Shown: piece after piece, positions 43,627-56,270 of the stretch
How positions within the stretch are numbered: the stretch's first letter is position 1
Layout of the letters: every line of letters begins with the position of its first letter
Assembly: GCF_902859695.1 (NCBI RefSeq)
Contig: NZ_CADIJL010000004.1
Location: 62,001 to 126,000, forward strand
From: Achromobacter ruhlandii
Lineage (GTDB): Bacteria; Pseudomonadota; Gammaproteobacteria; Burkholderiales; Burkholderiaceae_B
Length of the DNA: 64,000 nt
Direction of reading: 5' to 3'
The notes under the pieces: model-generated
Database searches by the model: none
What the model saw: only the letters and a program-made list of their open reading frames with translations
What the model was told of the DNA's origin: nothing
Made by a program: the position numbers and the translations under genes

Positions 43627-45081
43627 CTACTTGCTCGCCACGTTATGGGCAGCAGGGTGATGGCGAGGCCAACCGCCTGCGAGCGCCTGGTACAGCGAGA
43701 CGACGGCCAGTGTGCTGCGCACGCGGCCCTGCGCGAAGGCGTCGTGGCTCTGCAAGCGCGCGTTCTCGGCGTCGAGCAACTCCAACACGTCGATCGAGCC
43801 TTGGTCGAAGCGCAACCTCGCCATGCTCGCGGCGCGCGTCCCGGCTGCCGCCGCCTGCTCCAGGTGCGCGGTCTGGCGTGCGCTGCGGGAAACCTGCACC
43901 AGCGCGTTTTCGGTCTCCTCCAGCGCAGTCAGCACGGTGCGCTCGTAAGTTGCCAGGTTGCCAGCCTCGGCCGCGTTGGACGCAGCGATGCGCGCGCGCA
44001 CGCGGCCGACATTGAGAAACGATCCATCCACGCCCAGCGTGAGCAGCCGCATCTCGCTGTCGCGCTCGAATAGGGCACCCGCGTCGAAGGCCTGGGTTCC
44101 GATCAACCCGCCGAGCGTAAAGCGAGGAAAAAGATCGGCGGTCGCCACGCCGATGCGTGCGGTAGCGGCGGCGAGCCGACGTTCGGCCGCTGCCACATCG
44201 GGACGACGTCGCAGCAGATCACTCGGGGCGTCAACGGCGATGTTCTGCGGCAATGCCGGCAGTTCGCCGGGGGCCTCCAGCACAGTGACCAGTGATTGCG
44301 GCGGTCTGCCGGTCAGCACCGCGATTCGGTGGGTGGCGACGGCGATGTCGGCCTCCAAGGAAGGGATGCGCGCACGGGTGCTTTCGAGTTGCGTGCGACC
44401 GCGATCCACGTCGAACGGTGTCGCCATGCCTGCCTTGAGACGCACTTCGAGCAATTGCAGAGTGCGGGCCTGGTTGTCGGCGTTCTCTTGGGTGATGCGC
44501 AGTTGCTCCTGCCAGCCGCGGAGCTGGAAGTAGGTGCGGGACAACTGGCTGACTACCACGACCTGCATGGCGGCCAGGTCCTCGGCGCTCGCCGCGGTCT
44601 CGGCGCGCTGCGCCTCCACGCTGCGGCGTACCCGGCCAAACAGGTCCAGCTCCCAGGTGAAGCCGATGGTGGCCTGGTATTGATTGTGGTCACGGGCATC
44701 GCGATCGGCCAAAGGGAACTGATTGGCGGTGTCGCGCACATCGCTTGCCTCGGCGTCGGCAGTGATGGTCGGCAGCCGGTCATACCGGGAGCCGCGCAGC
44801 AGTGCGTTGGCTTGCTCGTAGTTGGCCAGCGCAACGCGAAGGTCCTGGTTGTTCGCCAGCGCGGTGTCAACCAGGCGTTCGAGCAACGGGTCACCAAAGG
44901 CGCGCCAGAACTCGGGGTCGGTCTGTGCCGTTGCGTTGACGGTGACCGCGGCATCCTGGCGGACGAAGGCGTCCACCTGCGGGGGCTGCGGCCGCACGTA
45001 GTCGGGGCCCACGGCGCACGCCGACAGCAGCGCGGCGGCGGTGCTCGCTGCGAGGATCTTCAGGACGCTCGGGCTCTTCAT
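43627..45081 (-). CDS. RND efflux outer-membrane factor (OprM/OprN type)
   Basis: A 484-residue NodT-family outer-membrane channel. The lipobox ALLSACAVGPDY gives Cys22 for lipidation, followed by YVRPQPP, the usual anchor of OprM-like proteins. Two homologous OEP repeats are visible (GFTWELDLFGRVRRSVEAQR and the later LLRRRPDVAAAERRLAAATA). The gene looks intact. It is the last gene of a MexEF-OprN-like operon whose pump gene, 130 bases upstream, is interrupted by a transposon and whose membrane fusion gene is missing. It could still serve another pump if transcribed. Confidence 0.92.
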   Translation of the reverse strand: MKSPSVLKILAASTAAALLSACAVGPDYVRPQPPQVDAFVRQDAAVTVNATAQTDPEFWRAFGDPLLERLVDTALANNQDLRVALANYEQANALLRGSRYDRLPTITADAEASDVRDTANQFPLADRDARDHNQYQATIGFTWELDLFGRVRRSVEAQRAETAASAEDLAAMQVVVVSQLSRTYFQLRGWQEQLRITQENADNQARTLQLLEVRLKAGMATPFDVDRGRTQLESTRARIPSLEADIAVATHRIAVLTGRPPQSLVTVLEAPGELPALPQNIAVDAPSDLLRRRPDVAAAERRLAAATARIGVATADLFPRFTLGGLIGTQAFDAGALFERDSEMRLLTLGVDGSFLNVGRVRARIAASNAAEAGNLATYERTVLTALEETENALVQVSRSARQTAHLEQAAAAGTRAASMARLRFDQGSIDVLELLDAENARLQSHDAFAQGRVRSTLAVVSLYQALAGGWPRHHPAAHNVASK

Positions 45082-45211
45082 GGTGCCACCTGTTTTGAGC
45101 GCTCGCGCGTATCGGAATTGCTGGTGAGCCACTTTGCCGCGGCAGTGCACGCCGGGGCTGCTTCGGAATGTTGGTTCATGGATCGGTCTCCGATCGAATA
45201 GGACGACGGCT

Positions 45212-46514
45212 TCATGCATGGGCGGGCTGCGTATGCGTGGTCACGTTCGATTCGCCGTGCTGGACCAGCTTGCGGCCGGAGAGCTTGCGCAGTGCCACGT
45301 AGAACACCGGCGTCAGGAACAGGCCGAACAGGGTCACGCCGAGCATGCCGGCGAACACCGTGATGCCCGTGGCGGCGCGCACCTCCGCCCCGGCGCCCGC
45401 GGAGAGCACCAGGGGCAGCACACCGGCGATGAACGCGATCGAGGTCATGATGATCGGGCGCAGGCGCAGGCGGCACGCTTCCAGCGCGGCCTCCAGGATG
45501 TCCTTGCCCTGCATTTCCAGCTCGCGGGCGAACTCGATGATCAGGATCGCGTTCTTGCAGGCCAGGCCCATCAGCACCACCAGGCCCACCTGCACGAACA
45601 CGTTATTGTCGCCGCCGGTCAACCACACGCCGAACAGCGCCGACAGCAGGCACATCGGCACGATCAGGATCACGGCCAGCGGCAACGTCCAGCTCTCGTA
45701 CAGCGCGGCCAGCACAAGGAAAGCCAGCAGCACGGCGAGCGGGAACACGATCATGGCGGCGTTGCCCTGTGTGGCCTGCTGGTAGCTCAGGTCCGTCCAC
45801 TCGATCTCCATGCCGGGTGGCAGCACCTGCCTCGCCAGCTCGGTGACCTTGGCCATCGCCTCGCTGGAGGACAGCACGCGCGGATCGGCCTCGCCGCTGA
45901 GGTCGGCTGCGGGGAAGCCGTTGAAGCGCAGCACCGGGTCGGGGCCGTAGGTGCGGTTGACCGTCACCACCGAGCCGATCGGCACCATCTCGCCACGGTC
46001 GTTGCGCGTGCGCAGGCGGGCGATGTCCTCGATGCTGTCGCGGAACGGCGCGTCGGCCTGGGCGATCACCTGCCAGGTGCGGCCGAACTGGTTGAAGTCG
46101 TTGACGTAGGCCGAGCCCAGGTAGGTCTGCAGCGTGTCGAAGACGTTGGTGAGCGGGATGCCCTGCGCCTTGGCCTTGATGCGGTCCACCTGCGCGTCGA
46201 ACTGAGGCACGTTGGCCTGGTAGGTGGTGATCGGGAAGTGCATGCCCGGCACCTGCGAAGACGCCCCCTGGAAGGCGCCCACCGCGCCCTGCAGCGCGCC
46301 GTAGCCCAGGCCGGCTCGGTCTTCGATGAACAGCGAATAGCCAGCGCCGTTGCCGAGCCCCAGGATCGGCGGCGGCATGATGGCGAAGGTGATCCCTTCC
46401 TGCAGTGCGGCGATCTTCTGGTTGATCTCGGCGTTGATCTGCGCGGCCGTGCGCCCCGTGCGTTCGTTGAACGGCTTCAGGGTGAGGAACGCCATGCCGG
46501 TGTTCGGTGTATTG
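45212..46514 (-). pseudogene. RND efflux pump, C-terminal part (interrupted by the mercury transposon)
   Basis: About 433 residues of an HAE1-type RND pump of the MexF group. It contains TGMAFLTLKPFNER just inside the junction, the periplasmic PC2/DC region, FVQVGLVVLMGLACKNAIL with the helix 11 signature, and the last helices to LTPVFYVALRKLSG. Joined to the fragment at 54750, removing one copy of the TATTG duplication restores a continuous reading frame (ALQMTN-TPNTGMAF). The gene was whole at this point until the transposon entered. Without its N-terminus it cannot work. Confidence 0.95.
46510..46514. repeat. Target-site duplication, left copy
   Basis: TATTG abuts the left inverted repeat; the same five bases lie at 54745-54749. 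Five-base duplications are normal for Tn3-family insertion. Confidence 0.95.
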
Positions 46515-46552
46515 GGGGTCGCCTCAGAAAACGGAAAATAAAGCACGCTAAG
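46515..46552. repeat. Left terminal inverted repeat
   Basis: A 38-base Tn21-type end; the tnpA stop codon (46548-46550) lies inside it. It differs from the right end at a few outer positions (GGGGTCGCC against GGGGTCGTC). Confidence 0.95.
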
Positions 46553-49514
46553 CCGGTTGCAGCGGTCGTAGCGGCCTGAACTTGCCCGCGCCGATCTTGG
46601 CGCTGCTGCGCCAGAGGTAATCGCCGGTGAGGTTGATGTGCTCCCAACCGAGCGGCGACAGGTACTGCAACAGCGCGTCATCAACGGCATGGCCGTTGCC
46701 ACGCAGCGCGTGCGCAGCCCGTTCCAGATAGACCGTGTTCCACAACACGACGGCAGCCGTTACCAGATTGAGGCCGCTAGCCCGGTAGCGCTGCTGCTCG
46801 AAACTGCGGTCGCGGATTTCACCCAGGCGGTTGAAAAACACTGCCCTGGCCAGCGCATTGCGCGCCTCGCCCTTGTTCAGGCCGGCATGCACGCGGCGGC
46901 GCAGTTCCACGCTTTGCAGCCAGTCCAGGATGAACAGCGTGCGCTCGATGCGGCCCAGCTCGCGGAGCGCCACGGCCAGGCCGTTCTGGCGTGGGTAGCT
47001 GCCGAGCTTTCGGAGCATCAGGGAGGCCGTCACCGTGCCCTGCTTGATCGAGGTGGCCAGCCGCAGGATTTCGTCCCAATGGGCGCGGACGTGCTTGATG
47101 TTGAGCGTGCCGCCGATCATGGGTTTCAGCGCGTCATAGGCGGCGTCGCCCTTCGGGATGTAGAGCTTGGTGTCGCCCAGGTCGCGGATGCGCGGCGCGA
47201 AGCGGAAGCCCAGGAGGTGCATCAGGGCGAAGACGTGATCGGTGAAGCCCGCCGTGTCGGTGTAATGCTCCTCGATCCGCAAGTCGGACTCGTGGTACAG
47301 CAGGCCGTCGAGCACGTAGGTCGAATCGCGCACGCCGACGTTCACGACCTTGGTGTGAAATGGCGCGTACTGGTCAGAAATGTGGGTGTAGAACGTCCGC
47401 CCTGCGCTGCTCCCGTATTTCGGGTTGATGTGGCCGGTGCTCTCGGCCTTGCTGCCGGTGCGGAAGTTCTGGCCGTCCGACGATGAGGTGGTGCCGTCGC
47501 CCCAGTGCTCGGCGAAGGGATGGCGGAACTGTGCGTTGACCAGATCGGCCAGCGCCGCCCCGTAGGTTTCGTCGCGGATGTGCCAGGCTTGCAGCCAAGC
47601 CAGCTTGGCGTAGGTCGTGCCGGGGCAAGACTCCGCCATCTTGGTCAGGCCCAGGTTGATCGCGTCGGCGAGGATCGTGGTCAGCAACAGGTTCTTGTCT
47701 TTGGCCGGGTCGCCCGATTTCAGATGCGCGAAATGCCGAGTGAAGCCCGTCCATTCGTCCACCTCCAGCAGCAGTTCGGTGATCTTGACGTGCGGCAGGA
47801 TCATTGCCGTCTGGTCGATCAGCGCTTGGGCGGTGTCGGGTACCGCCGCGTCGAGCGGCGTGATCTTCAAGCCTGACTCTGTGATGATGGCGTCCGGCAG
47901 CTCGTTGGCCGTCGCCATACGGTTGACGGTGGCAAGCTGTGTTTCCAGCAGCGTCAGCCGGTCGTTCAGGTACCGGTTGCAGTCGGTGGCCACGGCCAGC
48001 GGCAATTCGCTGGCCTGCTTGAGGCTGGCGAATTTCGCGGGCGGCACCAGGTAGTCCTCGAAGTCCTTGAACTGGCGCGACCCCTGCACCCAGATGTCGC
48101 CGGAACGCAACGCGTTCTTCATCTCCGACAGCGCGCACAGTTCGTAGTAGCGCCGGTCGATGCCGGTGTCGGTCATGACCAGCTTCTGCCAGCGCGGCTT
48201 GATGAACTCGGTCGGCGCGTCGGCGGGCACCTTGCGGGCGTTGTCGCTGTTCATGCCGCGCAGCACCTCGATGGCGTCGAGCACGTCCTTCGCGGCGGGA
48301 GCGGCCCGCAGCTTGAGCACGGCAAGGAATTCCGGCGCGTAGCGGCGCAGCGTGGCGTAGCTTTCGCCGATGCGGTGCAGGAAATCGAAGTCCTCGGGCT
48401 GCGCAAGCTTCTGCGCTTCGGTGACGCTCTCGGCGAAGGCATCCCAGGACATGACGGCCTCGATGGCGGCGAACGGATCGCGGCCCGCCTGCTTGGCCTC
48501 GATCAGCGCCTGGCCGATGCGGCCGAACAGCCGCACCTTGGCGTTGATCGCCTTGCCGGACGCCTGGAATTGCTGCTGATGCTTGTTCTTGGCGGCGTTG
48601 AACAGCTTGCCCAGGATGCGGTCGTGCAGGTCGATGATTTCGTCGGTGACGGTGGCCATGCCCTCGATGGCAAGCGCCACCAGGGTGGCATAGCGTCGCT
48701 GCGCCTCGAACTTGGCCAGGTCGGCGGGCGTCATCTGGCCACCCTCACGGGCGATCTTGAGCAGGCGGTTCTGGTGCACCGACCGCTCGATGCCAGAAGG
48801 CAGGTCGAGCGCCTGCCACGCTTTGAGGCGTTCGATGTGTTCCAGCATGTGCCGCGAATTCGGTTTGACGGGCGATTGGCGCAGCCAGGCCAGCCAGGTC
48901 GTTTTGCCGTTGTCCCGACGCTTGAGCAGATCGTCGAGGCGGCGGCGATGCGCGTCCGACAGCGGTTCGGCCAAGGCATCGTAGATGCGCCGGTTGGCGC
49001 GGGTGATTGCTTCGGCGCTCGCCCGCTCGACGGCGTTGAGGGCAGGCAGAATGACCGACTGCTGCCGCAGGTGCTCGATCAAGGTGCTGGCCAGCACGAT
49101 GCCCTTGTCGGTCTGCAAGGCCATCTCGGTCAGCAACTGGACGGCCTGCCGGTAGTGGCCCATGGTAAAGGGCTGGAAGCCGAACACCGTTTGCAGTTCG
49201 ACCAGGTGCTCGCGCCGGGTCTGCTCCCGCTGCCCGTATTCGTCCCAGCTTTCGACGCTGACCTTGAGCTGGTCGGCGACCAGTTTCAACAAGGGCGGAA
49301 ACGGCGGCTCATCGACGCCCAGGATGACACCAGGAAAGCGCAGGTAACAGAGCTGCACGGCGAAGCCCAGCCGGTTGGCCGGGCCGCGCCGCTGCCGGAC
49401 GATGGAGAGGTCGGTTTCGCTGAACGTGTAGTGACGGATCAACTCATCCTTGGTGTCCGGCAACGCCAGCAGGCTTTCGCGCTCGGCGGCGGACAGGATT
49501 GAACGACGTGGCAT
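46548..49514 (-). CDS. tnpA: Tn3-family transposase TnpA
   Basis: A 988-residue transposase, the full length of the Tn21 enzyme. It starts [20 protein letters not shown] with the DUF4158 domain (about residues 1-165), followed by a helical middle and the C-terminal DDE catalytic region of Tn3 transposases ([56 protein letters not shown]). It makes the cointegrate step of replicative transposition. Its start is 2 bases after the tnpR stop, and its stop lies inside the left inverted repeat. No frameshift is seen. Confidence 0.97.
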   Translation of the reverse strand: MPRRSILSAAERESLLALPDTKDELIRHYTFSETDLSIVRQRRGPANRLGFAVQLCYLRFPGVILGVDEPPFPPLLKLVADQLKVSVESWDEYGQREQTRREHLVELQTVFGFQPFTMGHYRQAVQLLTEMALQTDKGIVLASTLIEHLRQQSVILPALNAVERASAEAITRANRRIYDALAEPLSDAHRRRLDDLLKRRDNGKTTWLAWLRQSPVKPNSRHMLEHIERLKAWQALDLPSGIERSVHQNRLLKIAREGGQMTPADLAKFEAQRRYATLVALAIEGMATVTDEIIDLHDRILGKLFNAAKNKHQQQFQASGKAINAKVRLFGRIGQALIEAKQAGRDPFAAIEAVMSWDAFAESVTEAQKLAQPEDFDFLHRIGESYATLRRYAPEFLAVLKLRAAPAAKDVLDAIEVLRGMNSDNARKVPADAPTEFIKPRWQKLVMTDTGIDRRYYELCALSEMKNALRSGDIWVQGSRQFKDFEDYLVPPAKFASLKQASELPLAVATDCNRYLNDRLTLLETQLATVNRMATANELPDAIITESGLKITPLDAAVPDTAQALIDQTAMILPHVKITELLLEVDEWTGFTRHFAHLKSGDPAKDKNLLLTTILADAINLGLTKMAESCPGTTYAKLAWLQAWHIRDETYGAALADLVNAQFRHPFAEHWGDGTTSSSDGQNFRTGSKAESTGHINPKYGSSAGRTFYTHISDQYAPFHTKVVNVGVRDSTYVLDGLLYHESDLRIEEHYTDTAGFTDHVFALMHLLGFRFAPRIRDLGDTKLYIPKGDAAYDALKPMIGGTLNIKHVRAHWDEILRLATSIKQGTVTASLMLRKLGSYPRQNGLAVALRELGRIERTLFILDWLQSVELRRRVHAGLNKGEARNALARAVFFNRLGEIRDRSFEQQRYRASGLNLVTAAVVLWNTVYLERAAHALRGNGHAVDDALLQYLSPLGWEHINLTGDYLWRSSAKIGAGKFRPLRPLQPA

Positions 49515-49516
49515 AT

Positions 49517-50077
49517 TTACTGATCCGTTCTCAAGTATTGATACAGGGTTTCGCGACTGATTCCGAATTCACGAGCCAGCTTGGTCTTTTGCTCGCCAGC
49601 CTCGACACGTTGGCGCAGTTCGGCAATACGCTCAGACGACAGGGATTTCTTCCTGCCACGGTAGGCCCCGCGCTGCTTGGCGAGCGCGATGCCCTCGCGC
49701 TGCCGCTCGCGGATCAAGGCGCGTTCGAACTCGGCGAACGCGCCCATTACCGACAGCATCAGGTTCGCCATCGGCGAGTCCTCGCCGGTGAAGGTCAAAT
49801 GCTCCTTAAGGAACTCGATGCGTACGCCGCGCTGGGTGAGGCCCTGCACCAGGCGGCGCAGGTCGTCGAGGTTGCGCGCCAGACGATCCATGCTGTGCAC
49901 CACGACCGTGTCGCCTTCGCGCACGAAGGCGAGCAGCCGTTCCAGTTCGGGCCGCCGTGTGTCCTTGCCCGACGCCTTGTCGGTGAACACTTTATCCACC
50001 TGGATCTGTTCGAGCTGCCGTTCTGGGTTCTGGTCGAAGCTGCTGACGCGGACGTAACCGATGCGCTGACCGTGCAA
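49517..50077 (-). CDS. tnpR: Serine-family resolvase TnpR
   Basis: A 186-residue resolvase. The catalytic serine lies in [19 protein letters not shown], with the conserved arginines in [13 protein letters not shown] and the C-terminal DNA-binding helix-turn-helix ([20 protein letters not shown]). It resolves cointegrates at the res site just upstream. It is transcribed in the same direction as tnpA, as in the Tn21 subgroup, and has the normal length. A Shine-Dalgarno-like AGGAT is present ahead of the ATG. Confidence 0.97.
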   Translation of the reverse strand: MHGQRIGYVRVSSFDQNPERQLEQIQVDKVFTDKASGKDTRRPELERLLAFVREGDTVVVHSMDRLARNLDDLRRLVQGLTQRGVRIEFLKEHLTFTGEDSPMANLMLSVMGAFAEFERALIRERQREGIALAKQRGAYRGRKKSLSSERIAELRQRVEAGEQKTKLAREFGISRETLYQYLRTDQ

Positions 50078-50207
50078 GGTATCCTCCTGAGGGAAATGTG
50101 TCAGGAAGAAATCTATGACCCTTGACGGCGTATGTCAATCAATTCGGAAGGCAACTCTATTCTGACGATTTAGCGCCGGATGGTCTGACGCCAAGTTAGG
50201 GTATGCC
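50078..50207. promoter_or_regulatory. Probable res site and tnpR promoter region
   Basis: The gap between tnpR and the EAL gene is where Tn21-subgroup elements carry their three resolvase-binding subsites. It has several A/T-rich imperfect repeats related to TGTC and GACG half-sites (for example around 50105-50135 and 50160-50175). Exact subsites cannot be drawn by eye. Confidence 0.65.
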
Positions 50208-51197
50208 TCAATCTGACGGTAGCGAGTCGCAGGCGTTCGGATCGGCATCGGTTTCGTTCCCTGTCTTGGCACGCGCTTCGAAGCGTTGATAACACTCCAA
50301 CCCGCAGAAGTGCTCGACGTATTCCGCGCCTTCCGGGGTGAAGGCGGCATCGAGCGGGATTTCCTTGCAGCACACGCAGCAACTGGTGGTGGTCGAGTCA
50401 CTTGCATTCATGGTGGCACCCCTCCATTGACTGACGAAGACGGCGAATGCCGCCGCCGGCATTGGCTTCGCGAACAGGAAGCCTTGTCCTGTGTCGCAGT
50501 CCGCTTGTCGCAATAGATCAAGACTCGCCGATGTTTCCACGCCTTCAGCCACCACATCCATGCCCAGCCCGTGCGCAAGCTGAATCACGGTGTGCACGAT
50601 GGTTTGGTCGCGGCGGTCGTTGGCGAGCCCGGCGACAAACGATTGGTCGATCTTGAGCGTGCTGATTGGGCAGCACTTCAGATGTTGCAGACAGGAATAC
50701 CCCGTCCCGAAGTCATCGGCGGCGAAGCGCACACCGATCTGCCGCAAGGCGTCCAGGGCGGGGAAGATCGCCGGATCACCAAACGCGACCGATTCGGTCA
50801 GCTCGATTTCGAGATACTCGGCGGGCAACTCGGCATCAGCCAGCACGCCCTTTACCCACCCGTCGAAGTCCGGTCCCACTTGGCTCGCCGAAACATTGAC
50901 GGCCAGCCGGAACGGTCGCCATGCCAGCATTCGCCAGTCACGCATCTGGCGGCAGGCTTCGCCCAGCACCCAAGCGCCGATTTCAGGCATCAGGCCGGAC
51001 GATTCGACCACGGGCAGGAACTGGCCCGGTGGCAATAGTCCAAGCGTCGGATGACGCCAGCGCAACAGGGCTTCCGCGCCGACAATCCCACCACTGCGCA
51101 GATCGACGACGGGCTGGTAGTGCAGTTCAAGCTGCCCGCGCTCGACCGCTTGGGCCAGTTCCGGCGTCGTCCATCCATCCGGCCGGAAAGCGCTCAT
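50208..51197 (-). CDS. EAL-domain c-di-GMP phosphodiesterase-like protein fused to DUF3330 (urf2)
   Basis: A 329-residue protein, matching full-length urf2 of Tn501-type elements. Residues about 10-250 form an EAL domain: [54 protein letters not shown] and QGFLFAKPM, which keep the metal and substrate ligands of active c-di-GMP phosphodiesterases. The last 67 residues are a DUF3330 Cys-rich domain ([25 protein letters not shown]). In Tn21 the integron splits this gene; here it is whole. The start at 51197 overlaps merE by ATGA; an upstream in-frame extension to 51665 was rejected. Confidence 0.92.
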   Translation of the reverse strand: MSAFRPDGWTTPELAQAVERGQLELHYQPVVDLRSGGIVGAEALLRWRHPTLGLLPPGQFLPVVESSGLMPEIGAWVLGEACRQMRDWRMLAWRPFRLAVNVSASQVGPDFDGWVKGVLADAELPAEYLEIELTESVAFGDPAIFPALDALRQIGVRFAADDFGTGYSCLQHLKCCPISTLKIDQSFVAGLANDRRDQTIVHTVIQLAHGLGMDVVAEGVETSASLDLLRQADCDTGQGFLFAKPMPAAAFAVFVSQWRGATMNASDSTTTSCCVCCKEIPLDAAFTPEGAEYVEHFCGLECYQRFEARAKTGNETDADPNACDSLPSD

Positions 51198-51430
51198 TCT
51201 CTTTCCCTGAATGCCCGCAACGCCCGCGACAGGGACAGAAGGAACAGGCCGGTCAAACCGAGCGCCGCGATGACCCAATGCTCGCCGAGGAAAGCACCGG
51301 CGGTTGTGCCGGCCAGCACGACAGCGAGGATGGGCAGGTGGCAGGGGCAAGTCAGCACAGCCAGTCCGCCCCACAGGTAGCCGGTGATCGGTTTGTGCGT
51401 CTCGGACGGCAAGCGCTCGGGGTTGTTCAT
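51194..51430 (-). CDS. merE: Mercury transport protein MerE
   Basis: A 78-residue inner-membrane protein with two helices and the vicinal cysteine motif [12 protein letters not shown] in the first. MerE carries Hg(II) and organomercury into the cytoplasm. Its start overlaps merD and its end overlaps the EAL gene by ATGA. The size is standard for Tn21/Tn501 operons. Confidence 0.95.
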   Translation of the reverse strand: MNNPERLPSETHKPITGYLWGGLAVLTCPCHLPILAVVLAGTTAGAFLGEHWVIAALGLTGLFLLSLSRALRAFRERE

Positions 51431-51792
51431 GGCAGACTCTCCGCGTGCTGTGCCGGCTCGGTCGGCAGGGTGGCCAACTGCACTTCCAGATCGGCCAACG
51501 CTTCGCGCCGACGCTCGACGAACTGACGCAGCAGGGCAAGCTGCGCGGCCGCTTCGTCGCCGTCCGCCGCATCCAGCGCCCGGCACAGCCGCGCCAGCGC
51601 GTCGAGGCCGATGCCCGCCTCGAAGGCCGCCCGCACGAAGCACAGCCGTTGCAAGGCGGCGTCATCGAACAAGCCGTAGCCGCCTGGTGTGCACGCCACC
51701 GGGCGCAGCAATCCGCGCAGCAGGTAGTCGCGCACGATATGCACGCTCACCCCGGCATCAAGAGCCAGCCGGGACACCGTGTAGGCGTTCAT
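51427..51792 (-). CDS. merD: Mercury operon co-regulator MerD
   Basis: A 121-residue MerR-like protein ([20 protein letters not shown], then a dimerisation helix). It lacks the mercury-binding cysteine set of MerR. MerD displaces MerR from the operator to switch the operon off after induction. The start at 51792 was chosen over 51813 by homology of the first residues. It sits 17 bases after merA and overlaps merE. Confidence 0.95.
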   Translation of the reverse strand: MNAYTVSRLALDAGVSVHIVRDYLLRGLLRPVACTPGGYGLFDDAALQRLCFVRAAFEAGIGLDALARLCRALDAADGDEAAAQLALLRQFVERRREALADLEVQLATLPTEPAQHAESLP

Positions 51793-51809
51793 TGAACACC
51801 TCCTTTTTC

Positions 51810-53507
<1,698 letters not shown>

Positions 53508-53566
53508 TTATCGTTTGTGGCGCCAGACAATGACGTCCGTTGTGCTGCGGTGCCGTTTTCAGTGAC

Positions 53567-53842
53567 TCACTGCTTGACGCTGGACGGATAGCCCGCGTCT
53601 GCGGTTGCCTTGGTCAGCTTCTGCACGCTGGTCTTGGCATCGTCGAAGGTGACGACCGCTTGGCGTGTCTCGAAAGTCACGTCAACTTTGCTGACGCCTT
53701 CGACCTTGGAAATCGCCTTCTTGACAGTGATCGGGCAGGCGGAGCAGGTCATGCCCGGTACGGACAGCGTGACGGTCTGGGTGGCGGCCCAGACGGGGGC
53801 AACAACGGCGGCGAGGGCGAGGGAGGCAAACAGTTTCTTCAT
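53567..53842 (-). CDS. merP: Periplasmic mercury-binding protein MerP
   Basis: A 91-residue protein with a signal peptide (cut after WAA or WA near residue 19) and one HMA domain with GMTCSACP. It binds Hg(II) in the periplasm and passes it to MerT. It is 12 bases after merT and 71 before merA. The length and motif are standard. Confidence 0.97.
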   Translation of the reverse strand: MKKLFASLALAAVVAPVWAATQTVTLSVPGMTCSACPITVKKAISKVEGVSKVDVTFETRQAVVTFDDAKTSVQKLTKATADAGYPSSVKQ

Positions 53843-53854
53843 GGTGAACTCCGA

Positions 53855-54205
53855 TCAGTAGAAAAATGGCATGACGTAGGGAAATCCGAGCGCGACCAGA
53901 ACCAGCGCGGCCACGATCCAGAAAATGAGCTTGTAAGTAGCTCGCACTTGGGGAATCGCGCAGACCTCACCCGGTTTGCAGGCCGCTGCCTGCCGGTAGA
54001 TGCGCCGCCAGGCGAAGAACAACGCCACCAGCGCCACGCCGATAAAGATGGGGCGATAGGGTTCCAACACCGCCAAGTTGCCGATCCAAGCGCCGCTGAA
54101 CCCCAAGGCGATCAGAACCAACGGCCCGAGGCAGCAAGCCGAGGCGAGGATGGCGGCAAGCCCTCCAGTGAAGAGCGCGCCGCGCCCGGTTTTTGGTTCA
54201 GACAT
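53855..54205 (-). CDS. merT: Mercury transporter MerT
   Basis: A 116-residue inner-membrane protein with three helices. The first has the adjacent cysteines [14 protein letters not shown]; the loop has [10 protein letters not shown]. It moves Hg(II) from MerP to the cytoplasm for MerA. The start MSEPKTGRG at 54205 follows the mer promoter directly; an in-frame ATG at 54271 lies inside the operator and was rejected. Confidence 0.97.
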
Positions 54206-54240
54206 GCGCTTGTCCTTTCGAATTGAAATTGGATAGCGTA

Positions 54241-54271
54241 ACCTTACTTCCGTACTCATGTACGGAGTCAA
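54241..54271 (-). promoter_or_regulatory. mer operator/promoter
   Basis: Arms TCCGTAC and GTACGGA (54249-54266) around TCAT form the MerR dyad. Read toward merT, TTGACT (54271-54266) and TAAGGT (54246-54241) are separated by 19 bases, the classic MerR-twisted promoter. It also covers the merR start region. Confidence 0.95.
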
Positions 54272-54276
54272 GCGAT

Positions 54277-54711
54277 ATGGAAAACAATTTGGAGAACCTG
54301 ACCATTGGCGTTTTCGCCAAGGCGGCCGGGGTCAATGTGGAGACCATCCGTTTCTATCAGCGCAAGGGCTTGTTGCTGGAGCCTGACAAGCCCTATGGCA
54401 GCATCCGCCGCTATGGCGAGGCGGATGTAACGCGGGTGCGCTTCGTGAAATCAGCCCAGCGGCTGGGCTTCAGCCTGGATGAGATCGCCGAGCTGCTGCG
54501 GCTGGAGGATGGCACCCATTGCGAGGAAGCCAGCAGTCTGGCCGAGCACAAGCTCAAGGACGTGCGCGAGAAAATGGCTGACCTGGCGCGCATGGAGGCC
54601 GTGCTGTCTGAGTTGGTGTGCGCCTGCCATGCGCGAAGGGGGAACGTTTCCTGCCCGCTGATCGCGTCACTACAGGGTGGAGCAAGCTTGGCAGGTTCGG
54701 CTATGCCTTAG
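54277..54711 (+). CDS. merR: Mercury-responsive regulator MerR
   Basis: A 144-residue MerR. It has the winged helix ([19 protein letters not shown]) and the three mercury ligands: Cys82 in GTHCEEASS, Cys117 in VCACHARRG and Cys126 in NVSCPLIA. It represses and, with Hg(II), activates the divergent mer operon. Its stop codon (54709-54711) lies in the right inverted repeat, as in Tn21. Confidence 0.98.
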
Positions 54712-54744
54712 CGTGCTTTATTTTCCGTTTTCTGAGACGACCCC
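54707..54744. repeat. Right terminal inverted repeat
   Basis: A 38-base inverted copy of the left end, starting CTTAGCGTGC and ending GACGACCCC. The target duplication follows directly. Confidence 0.95.
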
Positions 54745-54749
54745 TATTG
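54745..54749. repeat. Target-site duplication, right copy
   Basis: TATTG, identical to 46510-46514. Confidence 0.95.
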
Positions 54750-56197
54750 GTCATCTGCAGGGCATTCAGGCCGGGGAATGCCACCGCGCTGGCAACGCCG
54801 TCGGTTTCCAGTGCGACGTCGATGACCTTGCTCAGCAGCGCATCGGTGCGCCCGATGGAGGAGCCTTCGGGCAGCTTCACGCCCGCGATCAGGTACATCT
54901 TGTCCTGGGTCGGAATGAAGCCGCCGGGCACGGCCTTGAACATCAGACCCGTGCCCAGCAGCAGTAGCGCATAGACCACGAACACCGCCCCGCGCCGACC
55001 GAGCACGCGCGAGACCCCGCGCTCGTACTTGTTGGAGCTGCGGTTGAAGAAGCGGTTGAACGGGCGGAACAGCCATCCAAATGCCCGGTCAATGCCGCGA
55101 GACAGTGCATCCTTGGGGGCGCCATGGGCCTGCAGCAGCCGGCCGGCCAGCGCCGGGGACAGCGTCAGGGAGTTCAGGCCAGAGATCGCCACCGAGATGG
55201 CGATGGTGACCGCGAACTGCTTGTAGAACTCGCCGGTGACGCCGTCGAGGAATGCCATGGGCACGAACACCGCGCACAGCACCAAGGTGATGGCGATGAT
55301 CGGGCCCGACACCTCCCGCATGGCCAGGTGCGCCGCTTCCAATGGCTGCGCGCCGGCCTCGATGTGGCGCTCCACGTTCTCCACCACCACGATGGCGTCG
55401 TCGACCACGATGCCGATAGCCAGCACCAGTCCGAACAAGGTGAGCGTGTTGATCGAGAACCCGAGCAGGTGCAGGACCGCGAACGTACCCACGATGGACA
55501 CCGGCACTGCGATCAGCGGGATGATGGAGGCGCGCCAGGTCTGCAGGAACAGGATCACCACCAGCACCACCAGGGCCACGGCCTCCAGCAGCGTGGCGAC
55601 CACAGAGTTGATGGATTCGCGCACGAACACCGTGGTGTCATACACCGCTTCGTACTTGATTCCCGGCGGGAAGGTCTTCTGCATCGCGTCCATGGTGGCG
55701 ATCACCTGGTCACGGATGTCCAGCGCGTTGGCCCCCGGTGCCTGGAAGACGCCCATGCCCACGACGGCGCTGTTCTGGTCCAGCTTGGCGCGCAGCGTGT
55801 AGTCGCCCGCGCCGAGTTCGAGGCGGGCGACATCGGACAGCTTCACGATCTGGCCGTTGTCGCCGGTCTTGAGCACGATGTTGCCGAACTCCTCGACCGT
55901 GGTCAGCCTGCCCTGCGCATTGATCAGGCTCAGGAAGTCGCTGTTCGGCATGGGTTCGGCGCCGACCTGGCCCGCCGAGACCTGTACGTTCTGCTCGCGC
56001 ATCGCTGCGATCACGTCCCCGGCCGTCAGGCCTCGCGAGGCGATGGCCTCGGGGTTGAGCCACGCCCGCATGGCGTAGTCGCCGCCGCCGAAAACATTGA
56101 CCTCACCGACGCCGGGAATGCGCGCCAGGGTGTCGCCGGCCTGCTGCACGATGGCGCCCGGACCGTTGGATCCGTTCAGGAGGAAGCTCGACCATGA
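54745..56197 (-). pseudogene. RND efflux pump, central part (N-terminus lost)
   Basis: About 480 residues from the PN1 region (LARIPGVGEVNVFGGGDYAM) through the first membrane bundle. The RND signature VLAIGIVVDDAIVVVENVER in helix 4 keeps the paired aspartates for proton relay. It ends ALQMTN at the transposon. About the first 150-165 residues expected of a 1050-residue pump are missing, and the reading frame near 56170-56200 runs into unrelated sequence upstream of the NmrA-like gene. No membrane fusion protein gene is present beyond. This break is separate from the transposon insertion and is probably an older deletion. Confidence 0.92.
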
Positions 56198-56270
56198 ACG
56201 AGCGCAGGCCGCGCATCGCGGCAATCGCATTTCTGCGCAGCCGGCACACTCCGCCAGGGGGAGCCATCCG

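Noticed and set aside
48375..49502. Open frames antisense to tnpA
   Set aside because: They mirror tnpA codons and have no ribosome-binding site or homology.
51198..51665. N-terminal extension of the EAL protein
   Set aside because: The extension overlaps merE and merD in another frame. The start at 51197 gives the usual 329-residue length.
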